Shown here in pieces: positions 18,601 to 26,777 of a DNA stretch of 64,000 nt (positions are counted from its first letter, which is position 1; every line of letters begins with the position of its first letter). Source of the DNA: Halogranum rubrum (GTDB lineage: Archaea; Halobacteriota; Halobacteria; Halobacteriales; Haloferacaceae). A program made the position numbers and the translations under genes. The notes beneath the pieces are model-generated. The model did no database searches, was not told where the DNA came from, and worked only from the letters and a program-made list of their open reading frames with translations. The DNA lies in assembly GCF_900114455.1 (NCBI RefSeq), contig NZ_FOTC01000004.1, positions 151,964 to 215,963 on the forward strand. The letters run 5' to 3'.

Positions 18601-18619
18601 TGTGGGTTCAACACCCACA
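18601..18619. promoter_or_regulatory. palindromic operator at the rhamnonate dehydratase promoter
   Basis: TGTGGGTTCAACACCCACA has perfect 7-bp arms around a 5-bp centre. It lies between the TATA element (18622-18631) and the start codon at 18571, over the expected transcription start. That position suits a repressor or a downstream-bound regulator. Confidence 0.6.
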
Positions 18620-18660
18620 TAAGTGTTTATCCAAGTCGTGCCGTGTCGTGGACGTCGGGA

Positions 18661-18963
18661 CTACACCATCCGGTACACTTCGTCCATCCAGATGTCGTCG
18701 TCGTCGACGAGAATCGGGTCCATGACCACTTCCCACTCGGACTGTGCGTCGCTCGCTTCCATGACGGCGCGAATCGCATCGGGGTCTTCGACTTCCATGA
18801 ACCCGAAGACGTGGCCGTCTTTCTCGAAGACGCTGTAGGTTTCGAGTCCGGCGTCGGAGTCGAGATACGCTCGCTCCAACGCCTCGGGAACGGCTTCGTG
18901 GTGTTCTCGATACGCGTCGCGCTGTCCGTCGGCTATCCGGTGATGAAAGGCGATTCGTGCCAC
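18661..18963 (-). CDS. rhaM: L-rhamnose mutarotase
   Basis: 100 residues from a GTG at 18963, giving VARIAFHHRIADGQRDAYREHHEA. This start matches the ~104-residue family length and lies 20-31 nt from the TATA box GATTATCTATCC (minus strand, 18983-18994), so it is likely leaderless. The family's N-terminal His/Tyr pocket (YREHHEAVPEAL), the central TYSVFEKDGHVFGFMEVED strand pair and the C-terminal MDEVYRM end are all present. It interconverts the alpha and beta anomers of L-rhamnose, feeding the dehydrogenase. Confidence 0.88.
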   Translation of the reverse strand: MARIAFHHRIADGQRDAYREHHEAVPEALERAYLDSDAGLETYSVFEKDGHVFGFMEVEDPDAIRAVMEASDAQSEWEVVMDPILVDDDDIWMDEVYRMV

Positions 18964-19016
18964 AGTTCGTACTCGAAGTGCGGATAGATAATCATTTGCC
19001 ACACCGGCCGCTCACC

Positions 19017-19081
19017 GACGACTCTGGACGACTCTGGACGACTCTGGACGATTCACGAGAGTGAGAGTGAGAGTGAGAGAC
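19017..19081. repeat. two short tandem repeat tracts
   Basis: A 10-bp unit (ACTCTGGACG) is repeated three times at 19021-19050, followed by a 6-bp unit (GAGTGA-type) repeated about three times to ~19080. They lie upstream of the mutarotase promoter, between it and the 3' end of the hydrolase gene. Confidence 0.8.
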
Positions 19082-19220
19082 TCACGACACAAGGGGAGAG
19101 ACGTCTGACATCGAACGCCCACATCGTTCGGTGTCTGTCGGGGTGGTCGACCTCTACGGCAGACACCCACTCGCCAACTGTCGAGACGGACACGCTGGGA
19201 GTGCCGACTGGACGAACAGC

Positions 19221-20066
19221 CTACTTCGAGACGACCGGGTTGGTGAGCGTCCCGATAGCCTCGATTTCGGCCTCGCACACGTCGCCGGGTTCGAGAAGGT
19301 CGACCGGTTCGCGGAAGATACCGACGCCGCCGGGCGTACCGGTGGAGATGACGTCACCCGGTTCGAGCGTCATCGACTTGCTGATGTACGAGAGGAGGTC
19401 CTGCACATCGAAGATGAACTGGTGCGTGTTCGACGACTGCTTGACCTCGTCGTTGACGCGGAGTTCGACGTCGAGAGAGTTGGGGTCGATGTCGTCGCCG
19501 GCGACGAGCGTCGGTCCCATCGGCGAGAACGTGTCGTAGCTCTTCCCACGGAAGTACTGACCGTCGGAGAACTGCGCTGCACGGCCGCTCACGTCGTTCA
19601 AGACGGTGTAGCCCGCGACGTGGTCGTCGACTTCCTCCGGTTCGATGTCCTTCGCCGTGCGCCCGACCACGACGCCGAGTTCGACCTCGTAATCGACTTC
19701 CTCGTCGTTTCCGGGGTGGACGATCGGGTTTCCGGGGTTGGTGACCGTCGTCGACGCCTTCGAGAACAGTATCGGATTCTCGGGGATTTCTTCGTCCTGT
19801 TCTTCGGCGTGGTCGCGGTAGTTGAGTCCGGCACAGATGATCTTGCCCGGATCCGGTACCGGTGCCAGAAGCGAGACGTCGTCGACTGCGAGTTGCGTGA
19901 GACTGCCGTGCTCGACGAGGGTCGCGACCTTCGACAGATAGCTGGGGTTCGTGAGGTCTTCGACGGACGGTTCACCCTGTGGGAGGCCCGCCAAGGAGTG
20001 AATCGTCTCGTCGGTCTGTACTCCCCACGCTGTGCTGTCTCCGCTATTGTAGCGTACGAACTGCAT
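19221..20066 (-). CDS. fumarylacetoacetate hydrolase-family protein, probable 2,4-diketo-3-deoxy-L-rhamnonate hydrolase
   Basis: 281 residues from the ATG at 20066; TATA ACTTAAATCT (plus strand, 20091-20100) sits 25-34 nt upstream. The FAH fold is plain: CAGLNYRDHAEE, metal-binding acids in VDYEVELGVVVG, GYTVLNDVSGR, and the TGTPGGVGIF loop near the C-terminus. In the diketo-hydrolase route described for Haloferax volcanii L-rhamnose catabolism, an FAH enzyme cleaves 2,4-diketo-3-deoxy-L-rhamnonate to pyruvate and L-lactate. The assignment here rests on the neighbouring mutarotase and rhamnonate dehydratase. Confidence 0.85.
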   Translation of the reverse strand: MQFVRYNSGDSTAWGVQTDETIHSLAGLPQGEPSVEDLTNPSYLSKVATLVEHGSLTQLAVDDVSLLAPVPDPGKIICAGLNYRDHAEEQDEEIPENPILFSKASTTVTNPGNPIVHPGNDEEVDYEVELGVVVGRTAKDIEPEEVDDHVAGYTVLNDVSGRAAQFSDGQYFRGKSYDTFSPMGPTLVAGDDIDPNSLDVELRVNDEVKQSSNTHQFIFDVQDLLSYISKSMTLEPGDVISTGTPGGVGIFREPVDLLEPGDVCEAEIEAIGTLTNPVVSK

Positions 20067-20240
20067 CAACAGAACCAGTTTCGCCCGTTCACTTAAATCT
20101 TGAGTCCGAGTCAGTTCGTGCTCGACGAGAGCGCGGCGGTTCCTCGTGAGGGGAGTGGTACGTCGCCGCGAGACGGCTGGTACAGCCGTCGTCGGCCCGG
20201 TGAAACCGAACGACCGAGAGTTCGCTGTTGGGAGACCTCC

Positions 20241-21002
20241 TCACGAGTAGGTCATGTTGACTTCGATGACGTTGGCCGTCCTGAGGACGTGGTCGGGGAT
20301 TTCGCTCTCGAACCGTTCACCCTGCATCCGACTCGCAGGACCCGAAACGCTGATTGCACCCAAGACTTCGTCGTCACGCAGAATCGGCGCTGCGACACAT
20401 CGCATCCCTCTCACTCGTTCCTCTAAGTCTCGCGCGAACCCCTGACTGCGAATCTGCGCTAACTCCTCGAACAGTTCTTCCTCGTTGTCTACCGTGTGTT
20501 CCGTGACTGTCGGCATGCCGTGGCGGTCGAGGATGGCTCGGACTCGTTTCTCGGGGAAGTGTGCGAGGATCGCCTTTCCCATCGCCGTCGTATGAAGGTG
20601 AACACGATAGCCGTTGTAGGTGTCGAGTTGAACGGCGTTCGTCCCCTCGGCTTTGTAGAGAAACACTCCGCGTCCGTGTTCTTCGACCATGAGGTTCGAA
20701 TGTTCGCCCGTCTGCTCGGCGAGTTTCCGAATCTCCGGTCGCGCGACGTTGTAAATCTTCATCTGCTGTCGAGCGTAGCCACCGAAGTCGAGAAACCTCG
20801 TTCCGGTTCGGTATCGTCCGTTCTCGTTGACCACTAACTCCAACTGTTCGAGCGTTCTGAGGTGGTCGTGAGCCGTGCTCTTCGGGATGCCGAGGTGGTT
20901 CGAAATCTCTGCTGCACCAGCCTCGTCTAGCTCTTGGAGCGCCTCTACGACGTCGAAGCTTACCCGCGTCGCCTTCACTGGAATCGTTGTCGAGTCTGTC
21001 AT
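20241..21002 (-). CDS. IclR-family transcriptional regulator of the rhamnose island
   Basis: 253 residues from the ATG at 21002. It has an N-terminal winged helix (ALQELDEAGAAEISNHLGIPKSTAHDHLRTLEQLELV) and a C-terminal IclR effector domain (GKAILAHFPEKRVRAILDRHG; RGMRCVAAPILRDDEVLGAISVSGP). It sits between the FAH hydrolase and the second GH28 gene. The promoter has TATA ACTTAAATCT (plus strand, 21037-21046), identical to that of the hydrolase gene, abutted by a TCCG-N7-CGGA palindrome. It is the natural candidate for rhamnose control, comparable to RhcR of Haloferax. Confidence 0.88.
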   Translation of the reverse strand: MTDSTTIPVKATRVSFDVVEALQELDEAGAAEISNHLGIPKSTAHDHLRTLEQLELVVNENGRYRTGTRFLDFGGYARQQMKIYNVARPEIRKLAEQTGEHSNLMVEEHGRGVFLYKAEGTNAVQLDTYNGYRVHLHTTAMGKAILAHFPEKRVRAILDRHGMPTVTEHTVDNEEELFEELAQIRSQGFARDLEERVRGMRCVAAPILRDDEVLGAISVSGPASRMQGERFESEIPDHVLRTANVIEVNMTYS

Positions 21003-21036
21003 GGTCGTTCCCACAGTTAGACTGCTGCCGAGATTA

Positions 21037-21061
21037 CTTAAATCTGTCCGATAATACCGGA
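21037..21061 (-). promoter_or_regulatory. IclR promoter: TATA box with adjoining TCCG-N7-CGGA operator (copy 4)
   Basis: On the plus strand the TATA is ACTTAAATCT (21037-21046) and the palindrome TCCGATAATACCGGA (21047-21061) abuts it on the upstream (BRE) side of the leftward gene. Read leftwards the palindrome is TCCGGTATTATCGGA, close to copies 1-3. Binding there could block or recruit TFB. It also lies 130 bp before the divergent GH28 gene. Confidence 0.7.
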
Positions 21062-21192
21062 TGGGCAGCGAAACCAGCCGCCGGTCCGGTGGGAGGCGGT
21101 CACCGGTCCGGGTCGACGAAACGGAGACGCAGTGCGGACTGGTGATAGTCACTCCCGAACAGCTTTATCCAGACTGAGCCGAGAAGAGAGTC

Positions 21193-22596
21193 ATGAGCCC
21201 ACCGCAGCGAGAGCGCTCCGAACTGGTCGGAGACCTCGAAGAGACGTTTTACGACGGCGAGTTCGCGACAGTACCCGACCGTGAGTTCGACGCGGCGGAG
21301 TTTGGAGCAGAAGGCGACGGACACACTCGCTGTACCGAGTCGATTCAGGAGGCTATCGACGAGATAGCCGCCGCCGGAGGGGGAACCGTCACACTCTCCG
21401 ACGGGACGTACCTCAGTGGTGCTCTCTTCTTGAACTCCGACGTCGAACTTCGAATCGCGGAGAGTGCGACACTCAAAGCGGTCACCGACGAGAGCGCATA
21501 CCCCAGCCAACAGACTCGCGTAGCCGGAATCGAGATGGACTGGCCGGCCGCACTGCTCAACGTCTACGGCGAGACGAACGTTCGCATCACCGGCGATGGA
21601 ACCATCGACGGCAACGGAGAGCACTGGTGGGAGAAGTTCGCCGACATGCGAAGCGAGTACGAAGCGCGTGGTTTGCGGTGGGCAGTCGACTACGACTGTG
21701 AACGGGTTCGTCCGGTCGTCGTCTACGATTCCACGGACGTACTGCTGGAAGGGTTCACCGTCGAGCGACAGGGGTTCTGGGCAGTGACGATGACCTACAG
21801 CGACCGTCTCCACGTCGACGGCGTCACCGTCCGTGGCAACGTCGGAGGGTACGGGCCGAGTACGGACGGAATCAACACGGACTCCTCACGCAACGTCCTC
21901 GTAGAGAACTGTGACATCGACGGGAACGACGACTGTCTCTGCATCAAAGCCGGTCGCGATGCCGACGGGTTACGCGTCGGAGAACCGACCGAGAACGTCG
22001 TCTATCGCAACTGTATCACTCGGGAAGGAGGTGGACTCGTGACGATTGGAAGCGAGACGGCAGGCGACGTGCGGAACGTCGACGTCTACAACATCCGCGG
22101 AGAGGGAACCAACACAGGGATTCGGTTCAAAGCTGCGAAAGTTCGTGGTGGCGTCGTCGAAGACGTCCGCTTTCGTAACCTCGAGATGGACGGTGTCCGA
22201 ACGGTGTTCGAGTGGGAACTCGATTGGCACACGGACTACAGCTATCCGACGGTTCCGGACGGCGTCTCCGAAGACGAACGTCGACCCCACTGGGAGACAC
22301 TGACGACGCCCGTCGAACCACCCGAGCGAGGGATACCCGAGTTTCGCAACGTGACCGTCGAACACGTCAGAGCGCGAGAGACGACAGACCGAGCGTGGGA
22401 CGTCAACGGATACGAGGAGCGACCGATTCACGACGTTCGCTTCGAGGACGTCGCCATCGAAGCGCCCTCTGCGGGTGAGATACGTCACGCCGAGAACTGG
22501 ACGATGGAGAACGTCACAGTACGGGTCGAAGATGGGGCCCAAGTAGAGTTGACCGACTGCCAGAACGTGCAACTGCCCGAGATAGAGCGTATGTGA
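21193..22596 (+). CDS. GH28-family glycoside hydrolase (second copy)
   Basis: 467 residues from the ATG at 21193, with TATA CTTTATCC at 21163-21170. The protein is a beta-helix with a classic GH28 layout: AAEFGAEGDGHTRCTESIQEAIDEI at residues 36-60, DGTIDGNGEHWWE, then STDGINTDS (223-231) and GNDDCLCIKAG (244-254) carrying the three catalytic aspartates. GGGLVTIGSETAGDVRNV follows in place of the usual GHG, and RFKAAK is the RIK-like site. It is more canonical than the copy at 5096. No signal peptide is present, so it should cleave galacturonic linkages of imported fragments. Confidence 0.9.
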   Translation: MSPPQRERSELVGDLEETFYDGEFATVPDREFDAAEFGAEGDGHTRCTESIQEAIDEIAAAGGGTVTLSDGTYLSGALFLNSDVELRIAESATLKAVTDESAYPSQQTRVAGIEMDWPAALLNVYGETNVRITGDGTIDGNGEHWWEKFADMRSEYEARGLRWAVDYDCERVRPVVVYDSTDVLLEGFTVERQGFWAVTMTYSDRLHVDGVTVRGNVGGYGPSTDGINTDSSRNVLVENCDIDGNDDCLCIKAGRDADGLRVGEPTENVVYRNCITREGGGLVTIGSETAGDVRNVDVYNIRGEGTNTGIRFKAAKVRGGVVEDVRFRNLEMDGVRTVFEWELDWHTDYSYPTVPDGVSEDERRPHWETLTTPVEPPERGIPEFRNVTVEHVRARETTDRAWDVNGYEERPIHDVRFEDVAIEAPSAGEIRHAENWTMENVTVRVEDGAQVELTDCQNVQLPEIERM

Positions 22597-22716
22597 ACGG
22601 CAGCAGATCCGGTGTGGAGAGTCGACTGGAGAGTACGGAAACGTGGCAGCGCCACAACCAGTCCACGAGGGTAGCGTCGGGGGCAAATTTATACCGGAAC
22701 CTGAAGAGCCTACACT

Positions 22717-24117
22717 ATGGACCTCAACGAGACTCGAGATACGCTCGTCGTCCCGGAAGCGTCGATACGTGATGCCTGTGGGGAGACGCCGCTTCCCGAC
22801 TTCGGCGTCATTGAGCAGGTGTGGGAGACAGACCCGATTCCTCGCGACGAGATAGCCGACCGCGCCGGCGACGCCTTCGGCACGCTCCCACTCGACGACG
22901 TCCCTGCGGGTGGGGAAATCGCTCTCGGCGTCGGGAGTCGCGGTATCGGCAACCTCGAACAGATCGTTGCCGGTGTCGTCGCAGAAGCGAAATCACGTGG
23001 ATACGAGCCGTTCATTTTTCCGGCGATGGGAAGTCACGGCGGAGCGACGGACGAGGGACAGCGCGAGATGTTGGCCGACCTCGGCGTCGACGAGTCGACA
23101 GTCGGCTGTGAGATTCGGTCCAGTATGGAGGTCGTCGAAGTCGGTCGAACGGCCGACCGAGACGTGCCAGTCGTCGCCGACGCCAACGCCGTCGAAGCCG
23201 ACGCCATCGTCCCGATCAACCGTATCAAACCTCACACGGACTTCGACGGGACCGTCGAGAGCGGTCTCTCGAAGATGCTCGTCATCGGGATGGGGAAGCA
23301 GCGCGGCGCGAAGATTGCCCACGACTGGGCCGTCAACTGGTCGCTCCGGAACATGATTCCCGAGATCACCGAGCAGCTACTCGCCGAACTCCCTGTCGTC
23401 GGCGGCGTGGCTATCCTCGAAGACCAACGCGACGAGACGGCGCTTCTCGAAGGCGTCCCGCCGGAGGGCTTTCTCGACCGCGAAGCCGAACTGCTCGAAA
23501 CCGCCTACGACGTCATGCCGAAGCTCCCGTTCGAAGACATCGACGTACTCGTCCTCGACGCCCAAGGCAAAGAGATCAGCGGGCAGGGGATGGACACGAA
23601 CGTCATCGGTCGACGCCCGTTCGCGATTCAGGAACCAGAGCCGGAGTCACCCGACATCAAACGAATATACACGCGGTCGCTGACCGAAACGACTCACGGA
23701 AACGCGATGGGGATGGGGTCGGCCGACTTCGTCCACGCGAGCCTCCTCGGAGAGATAGAGATGCCGACCACACTCATCAACGCCCTCACGGCGAGTACGA
23801 CGAGAGGGGTTCGCATCCCGCCCGTCGTCGAGACGGACCGGGCAGGGATGATCGCGGCACTGTCGACGATCGGAATCGTCGGCACCGACGACGTCCGAGT
23901 ACTCCGTGCGGCGGATACGATGCATCTCCAGCGACTGTACGCGTCGACGGCACTGGTCGAAGAAGCTCACGAGCGTGACGACCTTCGCGTCGTCGAAGAA
24001 CCAACACCGATCGAATTCGAATCGGGTGACTTCGTGGCACCGTCACTACACACGGCAGACGAGCACGAAGACGAGACTCGAACTGACGAGAACGGTGGCG
24101 GATGCAGCGGACCGTAG
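22717..24117 (+). CDS. LarA-like (DUF2088) protein, nickel-pincer racemase/epimerase family
   Basis: 466 residues from the ATG at 22717, with TATA AATTTATACC at 22685-22695. Family features are GSHGGATDEGQ (105-115), INRIKPHTDFDG (167-178) and GMGKQRGAKIAHDW, equivalent to the regions of lactate racemase LarA that hold the nickel-pincer nucleotide. Known relatives racemise or epimerise 2-hydroxy acids. In this island the substrate could be lactate from rhamnose breakdown or an aldonate or hexuronate derivative. The C-terminus ends in an unusual Glu/Thr/Cys-rich tail. The substrate is inference. Confidence 0.7.
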   Translation: MDLNETRDTLVVPEASIRDACGETPLPDFGVIEQVWETDPIPRDEIADRAGDAFGTLPLDDVPAGGEIALGVGSRGIGNLEQIVAGVVAEAKSRGYEPFIFPAMGSHGGATDEGQREMLADLGVDESTVGCEIRSSMEVVEVGRTADRDVPVVADANAVEADAIVPINRIKPHTDFDGTVESGLSKMLVIGMGKQRGAKIAHDWAVNWSLRNMIPEITEQLLAELPVVGGVAILEDQRDETALLEGVPPEGFLDREAELLETAYDVMPKLPFEDIDVLVLDAQGKEISGQGMDTNVIGRRPFAIQEPEPESPDIKRIYTRSLTETTHGNAMGMGSADFVHASLLGEIEMPTTLINALTASTTRGVRIPPVVETDRAGMIAALSTIGIVGTDDVRVLRAADTMHLQRLYASTALVEEAHERDDLRVVEEPTPIEFESGDFVAPSLHTADEHEDETRTDENGGGCSGP

Positions 24118-24183
24118 ACCGACGTCTGCCACATCTTCACCGCTTCAGTTCACTCGTTCCGACCGAGGGTCGTCACTGAATCG

Positions 24184-25332
24184 TCAGAGCTCTAGTTCGT
24201 CGAGCGTGACCCGTTTCCCTTCTTCCGAGGACCGATAGCTGGCCTCGGTGAGTTGGACACCGCGCGCACCGGAGGTGAAGTCCCACGGGAACGGCTCGTC
24301 TGCAACGACGTGACGGATGAATTTCTCCCACTGGAGTTTGAACGCGTTCTCGAACTCCTGGTTGTTCGGAACTCGTGTCCAGTCGTCGTAGAAGTCGTGT
24401 TCCTTCGGTGTGTCGGGGTTCCACTCGGGTTTCGGCGTGTTCGAGTGGTGCTGGGTCTTACAGTCGCGTAAGCCCGCGACAGCGGTTCCGTCCGTCCCGT
24501 CGACTTGGACCTCCAAGAGGTCGTCACGGTTGACGCGAACCGTCCACGAAGAGTTGAGTTGTGCAACGATGTCGTCTTCCAGTTCCACGATTGCATACGC
24601 CGCGTCGTCTGCAGTCGCGTCGTAGCGGTCACCGGACTCGTCGACTCGTTCGGGGATGTGGGTCTTCTGTAGACACTGTACCGATTGGATGCGGCCGAAG
24701 AGGTTCTCCAGGACGTAGCTCCAGTGTGAGAACATGTCGTCGATGATGCCGCCACCATCTTCTGCACGGTAGTTCCACGACGGTCGCTGTGCGGCTTGGA
24801 CGTCCCCGGTGAACACCCAGTAACCGAACTCGACTCGAACGGAGAGAATCTCTCCGAAGAAGTCCTGGTCGATGAGTCGCTGCAGCTTCATCAAGCCAGG
24901 GAGCCAGAGTTTGTCCTGAACGATGCCGTGTTTGACGTCGCTCTGTCTAGCTGTCCGTGCGAGGTCACGTGCCGTCTCGAAGTCGCCTGCGAGCGGTTTC
25001 TCGCAGTAGACGTGCTTTCCGGCTTCGATCGCTTTCTTGACACCTTCGGGACGCCGTGTCGTTATCTGGGAGTCGAAGTAGATCTCGTCGTCGCCGTCGA
25101 GACACGTCTCTAAGTCCGGGTCTGCGCTCCAGCGCTCGACGCTGTACTCTTCGCTCAGTTCCCGGAGTTTGCGTTCGTTTCGACCGACGAGAAGCGGATT
25201 CGGCATCACCCGTTCGCCGCTGGGTAGTTTCACGCCGCCTTCGTCTCGTAGCGCGAGAATCGACCGGATGAGGTGTTGGTTCGTCCCCATCCGCCCGGTC
25301 ACGCCGTTCATAATGATGCCTATCTCTTGCAT
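24184..25332 (-). CDS. Gfo/Idh/MocA-family oxidoreductase
   Basis: 382 residues. The N-terminal Rossmann fold starts IGIIMNGVTGRMGTNQHL, the family EKP motif is in GKHVYCEKPLAGDFETARDL, and the C-terminal alpha/beta domain has GGGIIDDMFSHWSYV. Such enzymes oxidise or reduce sugars and sugar acids, inositols and related compounds with NAD(P). The gene is convergent with the LarA-like gene and divergent from a second Gfo/Idh gene, with a shared 176-bp intergenic region. The substrate is not evident. Confidence 0.88.
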   Translation of the reverse strand: MQEIGIIMNGVTGRMGTNQHLIRSILALRDEGGVKLPSGERVMPNPLLVGRNERKLRELSEEYSVERWSADPDLETCLDGDDEIYFDSQITTRRPEGVKKAIEAGKHVYCEKPLAGDFETARDLARTARQSDVKHGIVQDKLWLPGLMKLQRLIDQDFFGEILSVRVEFGYWVFTGDVQAAQRPSWNYRAEDGGGIIDDMFSHWSYVLENLFGRIQSVQCLQKTHIPERVDESGDRYDATADDAAYAIVELEDDIVAQLNSSWTVRVNRDDLLEVQVDGTDGTAVAGLRDCKTQHHSNTPKPEWNPDTPKEHDFYDDWTRVPNNQEFENAFKLQWEKFIRHVVADEPFPWDFTSGARGVQLTEASYRSSEEGKRVTLDELEL

Positions 25333-25508
25333 GGGCTGCTCCGTTGCTCACAACTCTTGGTGGGGGCATAATAACTGTTTGGTCGGTCGAGCTGACGTCT
25401 CGAGTGTGAGTTCGGCTTCACGTTGGGGCTCCGGAGTACCCACGGTCGACGAGATAGATTCTTGCCGGTTACCGTACACATATATAGTGAATTGCTTGAA
25501 TCCGAAGT

Positions 25509-26615
25509 ATGGGAGTCAATATTGGATACGTCGGTATCGACCATCACCACCGTGACCCGTACTTCGCTGTGGCGAGTGAACTCGATGTAACCGTCACCGC
25601 GGTCTGCGAACCCGGACGGCAGGTCGACATCAGGAACATTTCCGCGATGGACGAGCGGCCAGACGAAGTGACAACAGAAGGGCAAGACGCCTCCGAACTC
25701 GTCGCTGGCGCATCGGTGTACGAAGATCCACACAACCTCGTCGCCGACGAGACTATCGACGTCGTTTGGATCACGTACCGAAGTGACGAGACACCGTCGA
25801 TCATCGAAAGCGCCGTCGAGAACGGTGTTCACGTCATCAGTGAGAAACCGATCGGACGGACTGCCGCCGACCTCGAAGGGATTGCCGACCGAGCCAACGA
25901 GTTGGGAGTCACGGTCTCACCCACGATGTACTACCGGCGTAATCCCGTCGCGATGGAACTCCGGAACCGAGTTGCCGACGGATTTTTCGGCGACGTCTGG
26001 ACGGTTGACGGCCGATTCAACGCGAGTCAACTCTCGTACCGAGACACCGACCACTACATCTACGACGCGGAGACGAGTCGCGGCGGCGCACTCCAGTGGG
26101 TCGGCCCCCACTGGGTCGACATGATGCCGTGGATTCTCGACGATCCGATCGCTCGGGTGAACGCCAGATTCCACGATGCGGACGAAGCAGACGTCGAAGC
26201 AGGGGCCGTTCTCCAGTTCGAGACACGTGACGGCACCCTCGGAACCTACCACACTGGGTACTATCTGAGTGACCGTGGAAAAGACACACATCTCGGTCTC
26301 TACGGAACGGATGCGCAGGCGCTGACACCGCTACATCACGACTCGCTTCAACACGAACCGACCGTTCCGCTCGACATGACGTCCGAAGACTCCGAGTGGA
26401 CTGCTGCGCCGAAGCGAACGATCGAATTCGAGTTCACCTACGACCGGTTTCCTGCCTGGGGGGACTTCGTACAAGACTACTTCGAGGCATACTTCGACGG
26501 GTACGAAACCGGAGACGTGCCCGCTACAGTCGACGACGCTGTACAACTCCTCAGAGTGCTCGATGCAGCGTACGAGTCCGGCGAACGCGGTGAGTGGGTG
26601 GAAGTAGCACGCTGA
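25509..26615 (+). CDS. Gfo/Idh/MocA-family oxidoreductase (second)
   Basis: 368 residues from the ATG at 25509; TATA ACATATATAG at 25478-25487 is 22-31 nt upstream. The Rossmann motif is IGYVGIDHHHRDPYF (the last Gly of GxGxxG is altered), the EKP motif is HVISEKPIGRTAADL, and the C-terminal domain has GGALQWVGPHWVDMMPWIL. It differs enough from the neighbour to be a separate enzyme rather than a recent duplicate. Together with the LarA-like gene it probably works on sugar acids other than rhamnonate. Confidence 0.88.
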   Translation: MGVNIGYVGIDHHHRDPYFAVASELDVTVTAVCEPGRQVDIRNISAMDERPDEVTTEGQDASELVAGASVYEDPHNLVADETIDVVWITYRSDETPSIIESAVENGVHVISEKPIGRTAADLEGIADRANELGVTVSPTMYYRRNPVAMELRNRVADGFFGDVWTVDGRFNASQLSYRDTDHYIYDAETSRGGALQWVGPHWVDMMPWILDDPIARVNARFHDADEADVEAGAVLQFETRDGTLGTYHTGYYLSDRGKDTHLGLYGTDAQALTPLHHDSLQHEPTVPLDMTSEDSEWTAAPKRTIEFEFTYDRFPAWGDFVQDYFEAYFDGYETGDVPATVDDAVQLLRVLDAAYESGERGEWVEVAR

Positions 26616-26777
26616 CTCCGAGTGTTCTGGTCGTTCGCGCTCTTCTTTCGTTCGCTACGTACTATCGCGCCGTTCTCTGCGCGGCAAAACACTCGGTAAG
26701 TCGAAACGTCGTGCCGGCCTGGACAGGTCTCGTTCGGCCATAGTGAACTTTATATGTGTAGAGGCGAGTTACGAGTC

